A DNA stretch of 64,000 nucleotides from Cytophagales bacterium (GTDB lineage: Bacteria > Bacteroidota > Bacteroidia > Cytophagales > 172606-1), in contig JAUJNL010000008.1 of the NCBI GenBank assembly GCA_030448185.1, positions 1-64,000 of the forward strand. The letters run 5' to 3'. Under the pieces are notes generated by a model that did no database searches, had not been told where the DNA came from, and saw nothing but the letters and a program-made list of their open reading frames with translations. This document shows positions 1 through 8,432 of this stretch, one piece after another; within the stretch, counting starts at the first letter, position 1; every line of letters starts with the position of its first letter. The translations under genes and the position numbers were made by a program.

Positions 1-1
1 A

Positions 2-637
2 CTTGATGAAATGGGCGTTCACGTAGGTTGCGTGGTCACCTTTGCCGATGAATTTACCACCTTAAATAACCGGTACTACGTCGGCCGGGCCCTTGACAAC
101 CGGATCGGTGGCTATATGATAGCCCAGGTTGCCCGGCAATTAAAGGAAAGTGATGTGAAGCTTGACTATGGGTTGTACATCGTAAATGCCGTGCAGGAAG
201 AAATTGGTCTGCGGGGCGCCGAAATGATTGCCCACCGGATCAGACCCGATCTGGCCATTATCACCGATGTGTGCCACGATACCCAACCACCAATGTACAA
301 GAAAGCCGAACAGGGCGACTTAGCCTGTGGCCGTGGTCCGGTACTGACTTTCGGCCCCGCCGTGCAGAACAACGTACTAAAAATGTTGCGTGAAGTTGCC
401 AAACTGAAGGACGTTCCGGTACAACTGGCCTCTGTCTCCCGTTCTACTGGTACCGATACCGATTCCTTTGCCTACTCCAATGAAGGGGTAGCCTCCGCCC
501 TAATTTCGCTGCCCCTCAAATACATGCATACCACCGTAGAAATGGTACAGCGGGAGGATGTAGAGAACGTAATCCGACTGATGTACGAGTTTCTGGTGCA
601 ACTTAAGGCCGGCCACGATTTCCGGTATTTTAGTTGA
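2..637 (+). CDS. M42 family metallopeptidase (glutamyl/endo-type aminopeptidase), 5' end outside window
   Basis: C-terminal part of a cytosolic di-metal aminopeptidase of family M42 (FrvX/glutamyl aminopeptidase type). The frame is open to the window edge and the first in-frame ATG at 11 is internal, so the true start lies upstream. Visible family signatures in order are GRALDNRIG (bridging Asp), VQEEIGLRGA (catalytic Glu-Glu pair), IITDVCHDT (metal Asp) and LKYMHTTVEM (metal His near the C terminus). About 211 residues are present, against roughly 350 in the full family, so the N-terminal third is missing only because of the window edge. It is followed 30 bp later by a four-helix-bundle gene. 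The family assignment is firm; the substrate is not predictable. Confidence 0.9.
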   Translation, partial: LDEMGVHVGCVVTFADEFTTLNNRYYVGRALDNRIGGYMIAQVARQLKESDVKLDYGLYIVNAVQEEIGLRGAEMIAHRIRPDLAIITDVCHDTQPPMYKKAEQGDLACGRGPVLTFGPAVQNNVLKMLREVAKLKDVPVQLASVSRSTGTDTDSFAYSNEGVASALISLPLKYMHTTVEMVQREDVENVIRLMYEFLVQLKAGHDFRYFS

Positions 638-1053
638 GTCGTAAGTCGCCAGTCGTAAGAAGAAGTTATGAAAGTAAAACGTTTTGAGGATTTGATTGCT
701 TGGCAGAAGGCGATTGATTTAGCAGTGGTTGTGTATAGCTATTTCGGCAGTTTAAAAGATTATGGTTTTAAGGATCAGATTTGCCGGGCTGTTATATCTG
801 TTTCCGCTACTATCGCCGAAGGTTTTGACCGGGGAAGTGATGCGGACTTTAAGCGTTTTCTAAACTTCGCCCGTTCCTCAAGTAACGAGGTTAAATCTAT
901 GTCATACCTAGCTGAAAAACTTCACTACGTTAGCGTTGACACGAAAGACGAATTAATTGAACGGTGTAGTGAAGTTTCCAGAATTATCTATGGGCTCTAC
1001 CAGTCATTAGACCGCTAATTTCACTCACGACTTTCAACTTGTGACTTACGACT
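637..1053. repeat. short inverted repeats flanking the four-helix-bundle gene
   Basis: The 11-mer AGTCGTAAGTC at 637-647 has its exact reverse complement GACTTACGACT at 1043-1053. A second, looser unit lies on each side (AGTCGTAAG at 651-659; CTCACGACT at 1024-1032). The gene at 668-1018 therefore sits at the tip of a long-range stem, between doubled repeats pointing inward. The left copy starts on the last base of the upstream stop codon and the right copy ends just before panB, so the whole block could be removed without touching either neighbour. The repeats are read directly; mobility is inferred. Confidence 0.6.
668..1018 (+). CDS. four helix bundle protein (23S rRNA intervening-sequence protein family)
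   Basis: A 116-residue, all-helical, soluble protein of the IVP/avd-like four-helix-bundle family. It begins with the typical KVKRFEDLIAWQKAIDLA and carries the family's middle segment ICRAVISVSATIAEGF followed by FLNFARSSSNEV. Relatives are encoded in intervening sequences of 23S rRNA genes, as accessory proteins of diversity-generating retroelements, or as isolated intergenic genes. Here there is no rRNA or reverse transcriptase nearby, so this is the isolated type. It lies between an aminopeptidase and panB and is framed by inverted repeats. Its molecular function is unknown. Confidence 0.88.
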   Translation: MKVKRFEDLIAWQKAIDLAVVVYSYFGSLKDYGFKDQICRAVISVSATIAEGFDRGSDADFKRFLNFARSSSNEVKSMSYLAEKLHYVSVDTKDELIERCSEVSRIIYGLYQSLDR

Positions 1054-1059
1054 ATAACT

Positions 1060-1875
1060 ATGTCTACCCATTCCGAAATAAAGCGTATCACTACTCATAT
1101 CCTCCAGGAAATGAAGGTCCGCGGCGAGAAAATTTCTATGTTAACTGCCTACGATTACTCGATGGCAAAAATCGTGGATGCCGCCGGGACAGATATTATT
1201 CTGGTGGGAGACTCTGCTTCCAATGTAATGGCCGGCCATGAAACTACCCTGCCCATTACCCTGGACCAGATGATTTATCATGCTTCTTCGGTAATCAGGG
1301 GAGTCAATCGGGCTTTGGTAGTAGTAGACTTACCTTTTGGGTCCTATCAGGGTAACTCTTCGGAAGCTTTACGTTCGGCCATCCGGATTATGAAGGAGTC
1401 AGGTGCCCATGCCATCAAAATGGAAGGTGGCGAGGAAATCGGCGAATCTATTATCCGGATTCTCAGTGCCGGGGTACCGGTAATGGGCCATTTGGGACTT
1501 ACGCCGCAGTCTATTTATAAATTTGGCACGTATGCCGTGCGGGCCAGGGAAGAAGCCGAAGCGCAGAAACTGATTGAAGATGCGAAGTTTCTGGAAGAAC
1601 TGGGTTGCTTTGCGATTGTGTTGGAGAAAATTCCGGCCACTTTAGGCAAGCAGGTAGCTGAGGAACTGAAGATACCACTCATTGGCATTGGGGCGGGTCC
1701 TCACGTGGATGGACAAGTGCTGGTCATTCATGATATGCTAGGCATTAATAAGGACTTCAGCCCTAAGTTTCTCCGCCGGTACGCCGACCTCAATACCATT
1801 ATTACCGATGCAGTTGGCAATTACATCCAGGATGTGAAAAGCAAAGATTTTCCGAATGACCGGGAGGGATATTAG
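1060..1875 (+). CDS. panB: 3-methyl-2-oxobutanoate hydroxymethyltransferase
   Basis: Ketopantoate hydroxymethyltransferase adds a one-carbon unit from 5,10-methylenetetrahydrofolate to 2-oxoisovalerate, the first committed step of pantothenate and coenzyme A synthesis in the cytosol. The 271-residue length is standard. Signatures include the N-terminal [16 protein letters not shown], the metal-ligand segment [48 protein letters not shown] and C-terminal [18 protein letters not shown]. The start was chosen at [11 protein letters not shown]; the codon follows the right-hand repeat of the preceding element by 6 bases. No other pantothenate gene is adjacent. Confidence 0.96.
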   Translation: MSTHSEIKRITTHILQEMKVRGEKISMLTAYDYSMAKIVDAAGTDIILVGDSASNVMAGHETTLPITLDQMIYHASSVIRGVNRALVVVDLPFGSYQGNSSEALRSAIRIMKESGAHAIKMEGGEEIGESIIRILSAGVPVMGHLGLTPQSIYKFGTYAVRAREEAEAQKLIEDAKFLEELGCFAIVLEKIPATLGKQVAEELKIPLIGIGAGPHVDGQVLVIHDMLGINKDFSPKFLRRYADLNTIITDAVGNYIQDVKSKDFPNDREGY

Positions 1876-1952
1876 GAGAATTGGATGCTTGGTTTATGTG
1901 TTGATGTGCAGATAAAGAAAGAATTATTGGGTGTTAAATCCATTAGGAGAAA

Positions 1953-2620
1953 ATGCAATTCCCTGATCTGAGATATAGTATAGATAAAAAAGCATTTGCG
2001 GTATTCAGAGGGTGGGCAACAAAAGCAAAACAGCGTTACCCAACCTTAGAAATCCAAATAGAGAATGAGCAGGAAATTGTAAATGATTTTCGGCAGGCAA
2101 TTATAAAAGGATTAGAAAGTATAAGTGAGAAAGAAGATTCTGAAAGAGACTATTACTGGTGCATTGGATTTTTGAAAGGATATCTTATTTCGTCCCTAAG
2201 CATTGCCTGGTCACAAAAATACCTTCTAAAACCCCGGCGATATAACAATATTCTTTGGTTAAAAGCAATCACGCTTTATCTGGACGCTGATGAATTAACC
2301 TTAAAGCGAATAAACAGCGTTACCTGCTGGAAATAGAATTTCTTCTAAAGAGATAGAAAGTGCTTTAGATGAGTATAATCTGAAGGCCATTACCTTCAAT
2401 CTGATTTACAGGTAGTAGATAACTGGAAAGAAAACAAGGAGTATTTAGGGGATATAATCTACAATGAAACGCTAAAGATGCTGGATGAATCAGACCAGGT
2501 TGAAATGTGACTTGGATGTGGAAGAAATAGGGGAATTAATTGATAAAAATCATTCATAAAGAAGTAAATATAGCTGTATTTGAAGCAATTGAACCCTTAT
2601 TAGAAAACTATCTGCAATGA
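1953..2620 (+). pseudogene. unknown protein, interrupted by about five frameshifts
   Basis: The intact N-terminal part (1953-2336, 127 residues) contains RDYYWCIGFLKGYLISSL and matches no family I know. Past the apparent stop, protein-like text continues in shifting frames: ANKQRYLLEIEFLL near 2310, KEIESALDEYNLKAIT near 2355, VDNWKENKEYLGDII near 2420, DLDVEEIGELIDKNH near 2515, and VFEAIEPLLENYLQ ending at TGA 2620. Restoring single-base shifts gives about 222 residues, and the stop would then overlap the next gene's ATG as ATGA. That overlap argues for a formerly or actually intact gene translationally coupled to the next one. Whether the shifts are decay or sequence error cannot be decided here. 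No function is proposed. Confidence 0.5.
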
Positions 2621-3427
2621 GAGGTTTACGCATTTTATTCAAAATTCTCATTGTTTGTCTGCTCACCATCCTGACTCAAATAGGTGGATTACTATTCATC
2701 CTTTGCCGGTGCTTAAGGGGCAAAAATCCCTCCTTTCGTTATTTATACCAGACTATTGCCTTTCTGAGTATTTACCTGCTGTTGACCTTTATGCTGGTTC
2801 CATTTCTAGCCAGACTTTTGGGTAGGGTGCCGATGCCAATACATGCAATGGCCCTTTAAGCCCTCTCACCTACTTAACGGTACTGCTTAACGTCATTATG
2901 TACGGCCGGAACTCAGGAAAACCATGGAAAAAGTGAGCCGTACGTTTGCTAAGAAGTATCCTGGCTCAACGGTGCTGTATTTAGATGCCAATTTCCCTTT
3001 TATCAACCGGTTCCCACTCCTGCCCTACCTAAGTCATAATGATGGAAAAAAGCTAGATTTAGCATTCTGTTACTTGGATAAACGTACCAGAAAAGTTATA
3101 AACGGAGCTCCTTCCTGGATGGGGTACGGGGTATGCGAGGCACCAGAACCTGGAGAAGAAAATATGCCTGCCCGATGTGCCGAAAAGGGTTACTGGCAGT
3201 ATAGCCTGCTGAAAAAGTTGGTTTCTGATAAAGCTCATCAACATTATCTCTTTGACCAAGAAAGGACAAGCTATCTCATTCGCTTATTGAGTAAAGAAAA
3301 GGGAATCAAGAAGTTGTTTTTAGAGCCGCATTTAAAGCAACGGTTAGGGCTAGCCGGCACTTCTAAAATCCGTTTTCACGGTTGTCAGGCAGTCAGGCAT
3401 GATGATCACCTGCATATCCAACTTTAA
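2617..3427 (+). CDS. conserved membrane-anchored protein of unknown function, two frameshifts
   Basis: Restoring two one-base gaps (near 2840 and at about 2891, where AACGTCAT should probably read AACCGTCAT) joins 2617-2859 to 2924-3427 and yields 270 residues. The N-terminal 80 residues hold two membrane segments (ILFKILIVCLLTILTQIGG and YQTIAFLSIYLLLTFMLVP). The rest is a soluble domain with conserved-looking text: YLDANFPFINRFPLLPYLSH, NDGKKLDLAFCYLD, PSWMGYGVCE and a C-terminal RFHGCQAVRHDDHLHIQL. The HDDHLH ending resembles the metal-site tail of peptidase-like folds such as M15, but this is only a resemblance. The bridge segment SPLTYLTVLLN-RHYVRPELRKTMEKVS reads smoothly across the second gap. 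Confidence 0.6.
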
Positions 3428-3457
3428 CCGTAACTTTAAGGTTCGCAAGTTACCCTT

Positions 3458-4147
3458 ATGCCTAAAGTCTCCAATCCTGCTCCTTTTACCGTACTTTACG
3501 AAGACAACCACCTGATTGCAGTCAATAAACAAGCTGGGGTACTGGTACAAAGCGACCAAACGGGGGATGTGCCCTTATCGGATCTGGTTAAAAATTATAT
3601 AAAAGAAAAGTACCAGAAACCCGGCGAGGTATTTCTGGGAACCATCCACCGGCTGGACCGTCCGGTAAGCGGATTGGTGCTCTTTGCCCGGACTTCTAAA
3701 GCTTTGGAGAGAATGAATGAATTGTTCCGTGACCGGGATGTAAAGAAAACGTACTGGGCAATTGTAGGCAAAAAACCGGCTGAAGTAGAAGGAAAATTGC
3801 AGCATTGGCTGGTAAAAAATGAGGCTACCAATACCGTACGAGCTTTTAAAAAGGCCATGCCTGGCAGCCAGCATGCTGAACTGGATTATAAACTGATTGG
3901 ACAACTGGAACGGATGAGTTTACTGGAGGTTTACCCGCACACCGGACGTCCCCATCAGATCCGGGTGCAACTAGCCAGTATGGGCTGTCCCATTGTAGGG
4001 GATGTGAAATACGGTTATCCTAACACCAATGCTGATGGGAACATATTACTACACGGCCGCGCCCTGGAGTTTGTGCATCCCGTTCGGAAAGAAAAAATGA
4101 GCATCGAAGCTCCAACGCCTAAAACCGAAGGCTGGAATATTTTTTAG
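3458..4147 (+). CDS. RluA-family 23S/tRNA pseudouridine synthase
   Basis: A single-domain RluA-family pseudouridine synthase of 229 residues without an S4 domain. It has motif [21 protein letters not shown], the catalytic motif [21 protein letters not shown] (Asp in HRLDRP), and motif [23 protein letters not shown]. It isomerises uridine to pseudouridine in structured RNA; the exact target cannot be told from sequence. The absence of S4 fits the RluC/D-like short forms common in Bacteroidota. Its stop codon overlaps the stop of convergent scoB by two bases, so no separate terminator fits between them. Confidence 0.9.
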   Translation: MPKVSNPAPFTVLYEDNHLIAVNKQAGVLVQSDQTGDVPLSDLVKNYIKEKYQKPGEVFLGTIHRLDRPVSGLVLFARTSKALERMNELFRDRDVKKTYWAIVGKKPAEVEGKLQHWLVKNEATNTVRAFKKAMPGSQHAELDYKLIGQLERMSLLEVYPHTGRPHQIRVQLASMGCPIVGDVKYGYPNTNADGNILLHGRALEFVHPVRKEKMSIEAPTPKTEGWNIF

Positions 4148-4800
4148 AGCTGCATTTCGGGAATTTCCCCTTCCACGACCAGTTTACCCAGTGTAGCGGC
4201 CTTAATCTGTTCTACGGTTACTCCTGGCGCCCTTTCGAGTAATTTAAAGCCCCCCTCCGGCAGGATATCTAATACGGCCAGCTCCGTTACAATCTTTTTC
4301 ACGCAACGAAGCCCGGTGATGGGCAAAGTACAAGCTGGCAGTAGTTTAGATTCCCCAGACTTGCTCACGTGCTGCATGGCTACAATGATATTCTCGGCGG
4401 CCGCTACCAGGTCCATAGCCCCGCCCATACCTTTGACCATTTTCCCCGGAATTTTCCAGTTCGCAATGTCCCCGTTTTCCGAAACCTCCATAGCTCCCAG
4501 AATGGTCAATTGCACGTGCCGTCCCCGGATCATGGCAAAGCTCTCCGCGGAACTAAATAAAGCTGCGCCGGGTAGCATAGTGACGGTCTGTTTTCCGGCA
4601 TTAATCAGGTCAGGGTCTACTTCGTCTTCGTGCGGAAAAGGTCCAACGCCTAGTAACCCATTTTCTGACTGCAGCACCACCTGGATGCCTTCCGGAATAT
4701 AATTAGCCACCAGCGTGGGAATACCAATACCTAAATTTACGTAATAGCCGTCTTTTACCTCTTTGGCAATCCGGCGGGCAATACCATGTTTATCAAGCAT
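4144..4800 (-). CDS. scoB: succinyl-CoA:3-ketoacid CoA-transferase subunit B
   Basis: Beta subunit of SCOT-type CoA transferase, which moves CoA from succinyl-CoA to acetoacetate and so activates ketone bodies. At 218 residues it has the standard length. It carries the nucleotide-fold start [20 protein letters not shown] and the active-site segment [16 protein letters not shown], whose Glu in SENG forms the covalent CoA thioester. [18 protein letters not shown] and [18 protein letters not shown] follow. It lies 11 bp downstream of scoA on the same strand, as expected for the heteromeric enzyme. Confidence 0.95.
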   Translation of the reverse strand: MLDKHGIARRIAKEVKDGYYVNLGIGIPTLVANYIPEGIQVVLQSENGLLGVGPFPHEDEVDPDLINAGKQTVTMLPGAALFSSAESFAMIRGRHVQLTILGAMEVSENGDIANWKIPGKMVKGMGGAMDLVAAAENIIVAMQHVSKSGESKLLPACTLPITGLRCVKKIVTELAVLDILPEGGFKLLERAPGVTVEQIKAATLGKLVVEGEIPEMQL

Positions 4801-4811
4801 ATATCCTCTAG

Positions 4812-5504
4812 TTATCTTACCGTCCGCTGTTCAATTCGTTTCTCGTAATGGGTTCCCTGAAAAATACGCTGTACATATATACCGGGCGTATGAATGGAAT
4901 TCGGATCTAGTGTACCTGCGGGCACTAATTCCTCCACTTCGGCAATGGTAATCTTGCCGGCTGCTGCCATCATGGGGTTGAAGTTCCGGGCGGTCCCTTT
5001 ATAAATCAGATTTCCAGCAGTGTCTCCTTTCCAGGCTTTCACCAGCGAAAAATCGGCTTTCAGCCACCTTTCCATCAGATACGTTTTGCCATCAAACTCA
5101 CGTACCTCCTTGCCTTGCGCTACTTCTGTACCTACCCCGGCCGGCGTGAAAAAAGCAGGTATCCCTGCGCCACCAGCCCGGATGCGTTCGGCTAGCGTTC
5201 CTTGCGGAATCAAATCCACTTCTAATTCTCCGGATAGCAACTGACGTTCAAATTCCGCATTTTCACCTACGTAGGAAGATATCATTTTCCGGATTTGATG
5301 CCCTTTCAGCAATAAGCCCAGGCCGAACTCGTCTACCCCGGCATTATTGGATATACAGGTTAACTCCTTTATTCCTTTCTTAAGCAGGGCAGTAATGCAA
5401 TTTTCCGGAATTCCGCAGAGGCCAAATCCACCCAGCATTAAAACAGCTCCATCCCGAATATCGGCTATGGCGGCATCCGCACCAGACACCACTTTATGGA
5501 TCAT
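4812..5504 (-). CDS. scoA: succinyl-CoA:3-ketoacid CoA-transferase subunit A
   Basis: Alpha subunit of SCOT-type CoA transferase. I chose the start at [16 protein letters not shown] (ATG at 5504), giving 230 residues like known alpha subunits. The longer reading from 5597 adds unrelated N-terminal sequence that includes a dispersed repeat. Typical segments are [36 protein letters not shown], the GSL-like region [20 protein letters not shown], and [20 protein letters not shown]. It is co-transcribed with scoB. Confidence 0.94.
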   Translation of the reverse strand: MIHKVVSGADAAIADIRDGAVLMLGGFGLCGIPENCITALLKKGIKELTCISNNAGVDEFGLGLLLKGHQIRKMISSYVGENAEFERQLLSGELEVDLIPQGTLAERIRAGGAGIPAFFTPAGVGTEVAQGKEVREFDGKTYLMERWLKADFSLVKAWKGDTAGNLIYKGTARNFNPMMAAAGKITIAEVEELVPAGTLDPNSIHTPGIYVQRIFQGTHYEKRIEQRTVR

Positions 5505-5538
5505 AGTAGAATGATTTAAGTAAATGGGCAATGTACAA

Positions 5539-5560
5539 TTAGCTTCGCTGAGAATAGTTG
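5539..5560. repeat. 22-bp dispersed repeat, second copy at 34722-34743
   Basis: A 22-base string centred on AGCTTCGCTGAGAATAG, upstream of scoA, recurs exactly once elsewhere in the window, inside the hairpin element at 34657-34789. The bases flanking the 22-mer differ at the two sites. An exact 22-mer is not expected twice by chance in 64 kb. Confidence 0.75.
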
Positions 5561-5733
5561 AAAATGGATAATGGGTACGTATTTGACTACAAACCAATTA
5601 CTGAAGGTCCATTTTATAATTATAATTTATTCAGTCCTGATACTTAAAGGACGAATAAGACAAATCAGATATGAAGGGGTTTACGCAAATGCGCAAGCAG
5701 GGATATAGAAAGAAGGTCAGAAAGGAAGGTTTT

Positions 5734-6660
5734 TTAGTCCAAAATTTTACGGGCAGCCTCTTCATCTCTACGGAGTTGCTCTTTCAATGCCTCAAGGCCA
5801 GAGAATTTCTGTTCAGCACGAAGGCGTTCCAAAAAAGAGACCTTTAGCGCTTCATCGTAGATATCCTGATTGAAATCGAAAATATTCACTTCTACGGTTC
5901 GGTGAGCCCCCTGCACCGTAGGACGCATGCCAATGTTAAGCATCCCTCCGTACACAGCATCTTTCCACTGCACCTTTACGGCGTATACTCCATCTGCCGG
6001 AATAAGTTTGTATTCATCACGCCCCTGGATATTTGCCGTTGGAGAGCCAATCGTCCGGCCCAACTGGTTGCCCTTTATGACTTTTCCTTGCAGGCTGTAG
6101 TTACGTCCCAGGTATTCATTAGCCGGATGAATGTTGCCTTCCAGCAGCGCCTTACGAATCCGGGTAGAACTAACGGTAATATGTTCGATGTCTTGCCGGG
6201 AAATCTCTTCTACTTCAAAACCATAATGGGTGGCGTTCTGGACCAAGTACTCAAAACTTCCTTCCCGATTCCGGCCAAATCGATGGTCGTAGCCAATCAC
6301 CAACTTTTTAGTACCTATTTTCTCTACTATAATCTCCCGGACAAACTGTTCGGAGGAGAGCTGAGAAAATTCTTTGGTGAAAGGAATAATAATCAGGTGA
6401 TTAACGCCAACCTGTTCCAGCAATTCAATCTTTTCCTCAATCGTAGTAAGCAACTTAAGGTCATCACTATCAGTCGAAACTACTTTCCGGGGATGTGGCC
6501 AGAAGGTAATCACTACGCTTTCCCCTCCAATGGACTGGCGCACTTTTTCCAGACGGGCCAGGATTTTTTGGTGGCCTATATGCACACCATCAAATGTACC
6601 GCTGGTTACTACGGCGTTAGGTAGTTTTCGAAAATCTTCCAGTTCCTGATAAACCTTCAT
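5734..6660 (-). CDS. ribF: bifunctional riboflavin kinase/FAD synthetase
   Basis: Makes FMN from riboflavin and FAD from FMN in the cytosol. At 308 residues it has the full two-domain length. The N-terminal nucleotidyltransferase shows VVTSGTFDGVHIGHQKIL (HIGH-type motif) and VVITFWPHPRKVV, and later GYDHRFGRNREGSFE. ITVSSTRIRKALLEG marks the end of the FAD synthetase domain. The C-terminal flavokinase shows GNQLGRTIGSPTANIQ (PTAN motif) and DGVYAVKVQW. Its ATG overlaps the truB stop as ATGA, so it is translationally coupled within the ftsX-uppP-truB-ribF operon. Confidence 0.96.
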   Translation of the reverse strand: MKVYQELEDFRKLPNAVVTSGTFDGVHIGHQKILARLEKVRQSIGGESVVITFWPHPRKVVSTDSDDLKLLTTIEEKIELLEQVGVNHLIIIPFTKEFSQLSSEQFVREIIVEKIGTKKLVIGYDHRFGRNREGSFEYLVQNATHYGFEVEEISRQDIEHITVSSTRIRKALLEGNIHPANEYLGRNYSLQGKVIKGNQLGRTIGSPTANIQGRDEYKLIPADGVYAVKVQWKDAVYGGMLNIGMRPTVQGAHRTVEVNIFDFNQDIYDEALKVSFLERLRAEQKFSGLEALKEQLRRDEEAARKILD

Positions 6661-7385
6661 TCCGATTGACGATGCTGTTGAACAAATGCCTCGATAGTGA
6701 TAGCGTCCTCTACCCGGAAGTTGCCAATCCTGGTCCGTCGCAATGACTCCAGATAAGCTCCCGCCCGCAAGTGCATTCCAAAGTCTCTGGCTAGGCTCCT
6801 AATGTAAGTGCCTTTGGAGCAGACAATGCGAAAGCCCACTGAGGGCAAGTTTACGTCAGTAATCTCAAATTCAAAAACAGTTACTGCACGCGGTTGTACA
6901 TCCAGTGTTTTTCCCTTCCGCGCCTGGTGATACAGCCGCTTTCCTTCTACTCTAATAGCTGAATACATAGGAGGGATTTGCTGCAGGGTTCCGGTCAACT
7001 CCCTGGCTGCCGAGATGATCATTTCGGGAGTGATATGGCTTATATCATGCTCGGCATCAAAAGGGGTTTCAAGATCAAGCGAAGGAGTGGTTTTACCCAA
7101 CACAAAGCGTCCAGTGTATTCCTTTTCCTGAGCCTGGCAAGTATCACTCTGCTGAGTCATCTTGCCCGTACAGTTAATTCTTAATCCGGTAGCTAAAGGG
7201 TCCAATGTACCTGCAGGCCCGCGCTTTTTGATCCGGATGGTTCTCCGGATTTTGTTGACCACGTCAAAAGAAGTCCAGGTGGCAGGCTTATCCAGCAACA
7301 GGACCTGACCGATTTCAAAGGGGTTAGGCGGAGCCGTTTCGTTTTCCATTGTTTTTAGCTCGGGCTTCTCGTCGCGACTTTGCAT
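6657..7385 (-). CDS. truB: tRNA pseudouridine(55) synthase TruB
   Basis: Forms the T-loop pseudouridine 55 in tRNAs. The start GQVLLLDKPATWTSFDVVNK is typical, and the catalytic Asp lies in AGTLDPLATGL. QAQEKEYTGRFVLG, PPMYSAIRVEGKRLYHQARKG and SKGTYIRSLARDFG are all family motifs. An alternative start is the inner Met at 7349 (MENETAPPNPFE). Oddity: the residue before AGTLDP is Pro (RGPAGTLDP), where TruB proteins normally have His (GHAGTLDP), and the following RINCTGKMTQQSDTCQAQ departs from the usual LLIVCTGK-type text. This may reflect substitution errors in the sequence or true divergence. Confidence 0.92.
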   Translation of the reverse strand: MQSRDEKPELKTMENETAPPNPFEIGQVLLLDKPATWTSFDVVNKIRRTIRIKKRGPAGTLDPLATGLRINCTGKMTQQSDTCQAQEKEYTGRFVLGKTTPSLDLETPFDAEHDISHITPEMIISAARELTGTLQQIPPMYSAIRVEGKRLYHQARKGKTLDVQPRAVTVFEFEITDVNLPSVGFRIVCSKGTYIRSLARDFGMHLRAGAYLESLRRTRIGNFRVEDAITIEAFVQQHRQSE

Positions 7386-7399
7386 ATATTCCTGTATTA

Positions 7400-8188
7400 C
7401 TACTGCACTTCCAACTCGATACCCAAAGCAAGCAACAATAACAAAATCAATCCGAGCACAATCCGGTAATATCCGAATATTTTAAATCCGTATTTGGTTA
7501 AAAAACCGATAAAGAATTTAATCGCTAACATAGCTACTACAAAGGCTACCAGGTTGCCAATAAGTAATACTTGAATATCTTCTGTCTGAATTACTTTGTA
7601 ATCCTTCAGCAGTTTATATCCCGAAGCCGCAAACATGGTGGGCACTGCTAAAAAGAATGAAAACTCTGCTGCTGCCTTCCGGGTTAATCCTTGAGTCATC
7701 CCCCCAATAATGGTTGCAGCAGACCGGGAAACGCCAGGAGCCAGGGCTAGACATTGAAAGAACCCTATTTTAAGAGCCTTTAGATAATCAATTTCCTGCT
7801 CATGTTTAGGATTTTCATTTTGCCTAAAAATGCGGTCAATAAACAACAGCACAACACCTCCCACAAGCAGCATAATGGCTACTACCCATACATTTTCCAA
7901 TAAGCTGTCGATAAAATCACCGAGCAAAAAACCAATCGCTGCGGCCGGCAGAAAGGCAACAAAAAGCTTAAAATAGAAGTCAATGCTTTGAAAAAAACGC
8001 CGCCAATAGAGCGCTACGACCGAAAGGATAGCCCCAAATTGAATATTGACAGTAAAGATTTTGGTAAATTCCAGTTTGTTGATTCCCATGATGGCTGAAG
8101 CAATAATCATGTGGCCGGTAGAAGATATAGGCAGGAATTCAGTTAATCCTTCAACAATGGCAAGGATAATGGCTTCAATAATTTTCAT
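7400..8188 (-). CDS. uppP: undecaprenyl-diphosphate phosphatase (bacitracin resistance type)
   Basis: Integral membrane enzyme that removes a phosphate from undecaprenyl pyrophosphate, recycling the lipid carrier for peptidoglycan and surface polysaccharide. The 262 residues include about eight hydrophobic segments. The N-terminal motif [22 protein letters not shown] carries the catalytic E(x)4E-type segment and PISSTGH; the second motif is [15 protein letters not shown]. Its start overlaps the stop of the DUF3098 gene (ATGA) and truB follows 14 bp downstream. Confidence 0.96.
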   Translation of the reverse strand: MKIIEAIILAIVEGLTEFLPISSTGHMIIASAIMGINKLEFTKIFTVNIQFGAILSVVALYWRRFFQSIDFYFKLFVAFLPAAAIGFLLGDFIDSLLENVWVVAIMLLVGGVVLLFIDRIFRQNENPKHEQEIDYLKALKIGFFQCLALAPGVSRSAATIIGGMTQGLTRKAAAEFSFFLAVPTMFAASGYKLLKDYKVIQTEDIQVLLIGNLVAFVVAMLAIKFFIGFLTKYGFKIFGYYRIVLGLILLLLLALGIELEVQ

Positions 8189-8400
8189 TGATCAGATTTA
8201 GGCTTGCGCAGGATGGCGAAGAATTGAACAATAAAACCCGATAACACAATCAACGGCCCTACCGTAAGTCCCAGACTGCCAAAACCGAATGGATCATTAT
8301 CCAGGGCCATTACTGTAAACCCTAGGATTAGAATACCAATACCAATTAGCATCAGCAAATAATTCTGTTTACCAAAAGCCAGTTTATTCTTGTTTTCCAT
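8185..8400 (-). CDS. DUF3098 family small membrane protein
   Basis: A 71-residue protein with two membrane segments ([20 protein letters not shown] and [20 protein letters not shown]). It carries the family signature [16 protein letters not shown] followed by [16 protein letters not shown]. Genes of this type sit between ftsX and uppP across Bacteroidota, as here. The function is unknown; coupling to both neighbours suggests a role at the division site or in envelope synthesis. Confidence 0.88.
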   Translation of the reverse strand: MENKNKLAFGKQNYLLMLIGIGILILGFTVMALDNDPFGFGSLGLTVGPLIVLSGFIVQFFAILRKPKSDQ

Positions 8401-8432
8401 GAGTTAATAATTTCGCTGTAAAAAGTTCATAA

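Noticed and set aside
1041-1241. 66-codon plus-strand frame rich in Tyr
   Set aside because: It overlaps panB in another frame and has low-complexity, non-protein-like composition.
2940-3420. Stand-alone 167-residue gene starting at 2924
   Set aside because: The coding text extends upstream across a one-base gap (RHYVRPELRK), so 2924 is an internal Met of the 2617-3427 gene.
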